Shown piece by piece: positions 6,353 through 6,773 of a stretch of DNA of 6,773 bases. The first letter of the stretch is position 1. Each line of letters begins with the position of its first letter. A program made the translations under genes and the position numbers. Below the pieces are notes generated by a model. It was not told the origin of the DNA. It did not search any database and was given only the letters and a program-made list of their open reading frames with translations. The DNA lies in contig JALZUL010000143.1 in assembly GCA_023301665.1 (NCBI GenBank), forward strand, positions 1-6,773, written 5' to 3'. This DNA comes from Ascidiaceihabitans sp. (lineage in GTDB: Bacteria > Pseudomonadota > Alphaproteobacteria > Rhodobacterales > Rhodobacteraceae).

Positions 6353-6373
6353 GCATACCAAGAATCGAACGTC

Positions 6374-6378
6374 GGAGG
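6374..6378 (+). promoter_or_regulatory. Ribosome binding site of the NDUFA12 gene
   Basis: GGAGG is a full anti-SD match 7 nt before the ATG at 6386. It fixes that start, which has no stop codon within the window. Confidence 0.75.
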
Positions 6379-6385
6379 CTGACTT

Positions 6386-6773
6386 ATGGGCATTTTGAAC
6401 ACATTGTTTCGCGCGGTAACGTGGTGGGACGGTCAAACACTAAACACGCAACTGTTCACTTGGCGCAAAGGCGTCAGAGTTGGCGAAGACGTGCAGGGTA
6501 ATATCTTTTACCACAACAGTGATGATTCAAAGCGCTGGGTGATCTTTAATGGCGAAGCGGAAGCAAGCCGCGTTGATCCTGAATGGCATGGCTGGTTACA
6601 CCGGACATGGGATGAGCCACCAACCGAAAGACCATTGGTGCGTAAGTCATGGGAAAAACCCCATCAAGAGAACCTGACAGGGACAGCAAAGGCCTATGCG
6701 CCATCTGGATCAATCCGTCGCGCCGCTCCGGCGTCACGCTCTGACTACGAGGCATGGTCGCCAGATCGGAAGA
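6386..6773 (+). CDS. NADH:ubiquinone oxidoreductase subunit NDUFA12 family protein, 3' end missing
   Basis: The frame is open from the ATG at 6386 to the window end (129 codons plus one base). It matches the bacterial NDUFA12/B17.2 family, accessory proteins of respiratory complex I shared by alphaproteobacteria and mitochondria and bound on the cytoplasmic side. Family marks are the N-terminal FRAVTWWDGQTLNTQLFTWRKG (8-29), GNIFY (38-42), RWVIFNGEAEASRV (50-63), the hallmark DPEWHGWLH (64-72) and a basic, proline-rich tail ending YEAWSP (121-126). Relatives end at about this length, shortly after a YEAW-like motif, so only a few codons are probably missing. The final codons, D127-R128-K129, lie in bases identical to a sequencing adapter and should be disregarded. 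There are no membrane segments. A strong ribosome binding site precedes the gene, 75 bp after the rid gene. As I recall, this gene often lies near clpX in Rhodobacterales, which agrees with a chromosomal housekeeping setting. Confidence 0.9.
   Translation, partial: MGILNTLFRAVTWWDGQTLNTQLFTWRKGVRVGEDVQGNIFYHNSDDSKRWVIFNGEAEASRVDPEWHGWLHRTWDEPPTERPLVRKSWEKPHQENLTGTAKAYAPSGSIRRAAPASRSDYEAWSPDRK
6763..6773 (+). other. Probable Illumina adapter remnant at the contig end
   Basis: AGATCGGAAGA, the last 11 bases of the window, equals the first 11 bases of the common Illumina adapter (AGATCGGAAGAGC). An exact match lying flush with the end is best explained by untrimmed adapter carried into the assembly. 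The native sequence probably ends at 6762 or a base or two either side. Confidence 0.8.

Noticed and set aside
5920..6436. Minus-strand open frames over the rid gene and its flanks
   Set aside because: They are low-complexity shadow translations overlapping a recognisable Rid protein on the other strand, with no family resemblance.

Overview
The window looks like a piece of an alphaproteobacterial chromosome, most likely from the Rhodobacterales (Roseobacter-like marine bacteria). The evidence is the ClpP and ClpX sequences, a bacterial NDUFA12-type complex I accessory protein (found mainly in alphaproteobacteria), a Tat-exported PhoX phosphatase typical of marine bacteria, and a base composition that looks close to half G+C by eye (not computed). 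No rRNA, tRNA, CRISPR array, insertion sequence or phage gene was seen. No stretch longer than 300 bases lacks a gene; the longest gap, about 255-267 bp, is the divergent phoX/clpP region.

Layout. (1) 1-1438, plus strand: the 3' part of a class II (zinc) aldolase gene, then 4 nt later a Gfo/Idh/MocA dehydrogenase resembling inositol 2-dehydrogenase (IolG). The two look translationally coupled and suggest the end of a sugar or polyol (possibly inositol) catabolic operon. (2) 1459-1490: a strong hairpin with A/T flanks on both sides, placed to terminate both the iolG-like gene and the convergent phoX gene. (3) 1511-3532/3544, minus strand: phoX. In front of it are three 7-bp PhoB-box-like repeats at exact 11-bp periodicity, so phosphate starvation probably induces this gene. 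(4) 3545-3799: divergent intergenic region with the Pho boxes, a candidate clpP promoter and a long inverted repeat around that promoter. (5) 3800-5848: clpP and clpX, the two halves of the ClpXP protease, followed by a classic intrinsic terminator. (6) 5954-6310: a small Rid-superfamily protein lacking the arginine needed for RidA imine deaminase activity. (7) 6386-6773: an NDUFA12-family gene cut off by the window end.

The last 11 bases (6763-6773) equal the start of the common Illumina adapter. The window therefore probably ends at a contig edge with residual adapter, and the last three visible residues of the NDUFA12 protein should not be trusted.

How the genes work together: this is mostly ordinary housekeeping (protein quality control, respiratory complex assembly) beside two nutrient-response units (carbohydrate catabolism and phosphate scavenging). 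I see no new multi-gene system. The items most worth a second look are the triple Pho box, the inverted repeat at the clpP promoter, the arginine-less Rid protein and the adapter remnant.
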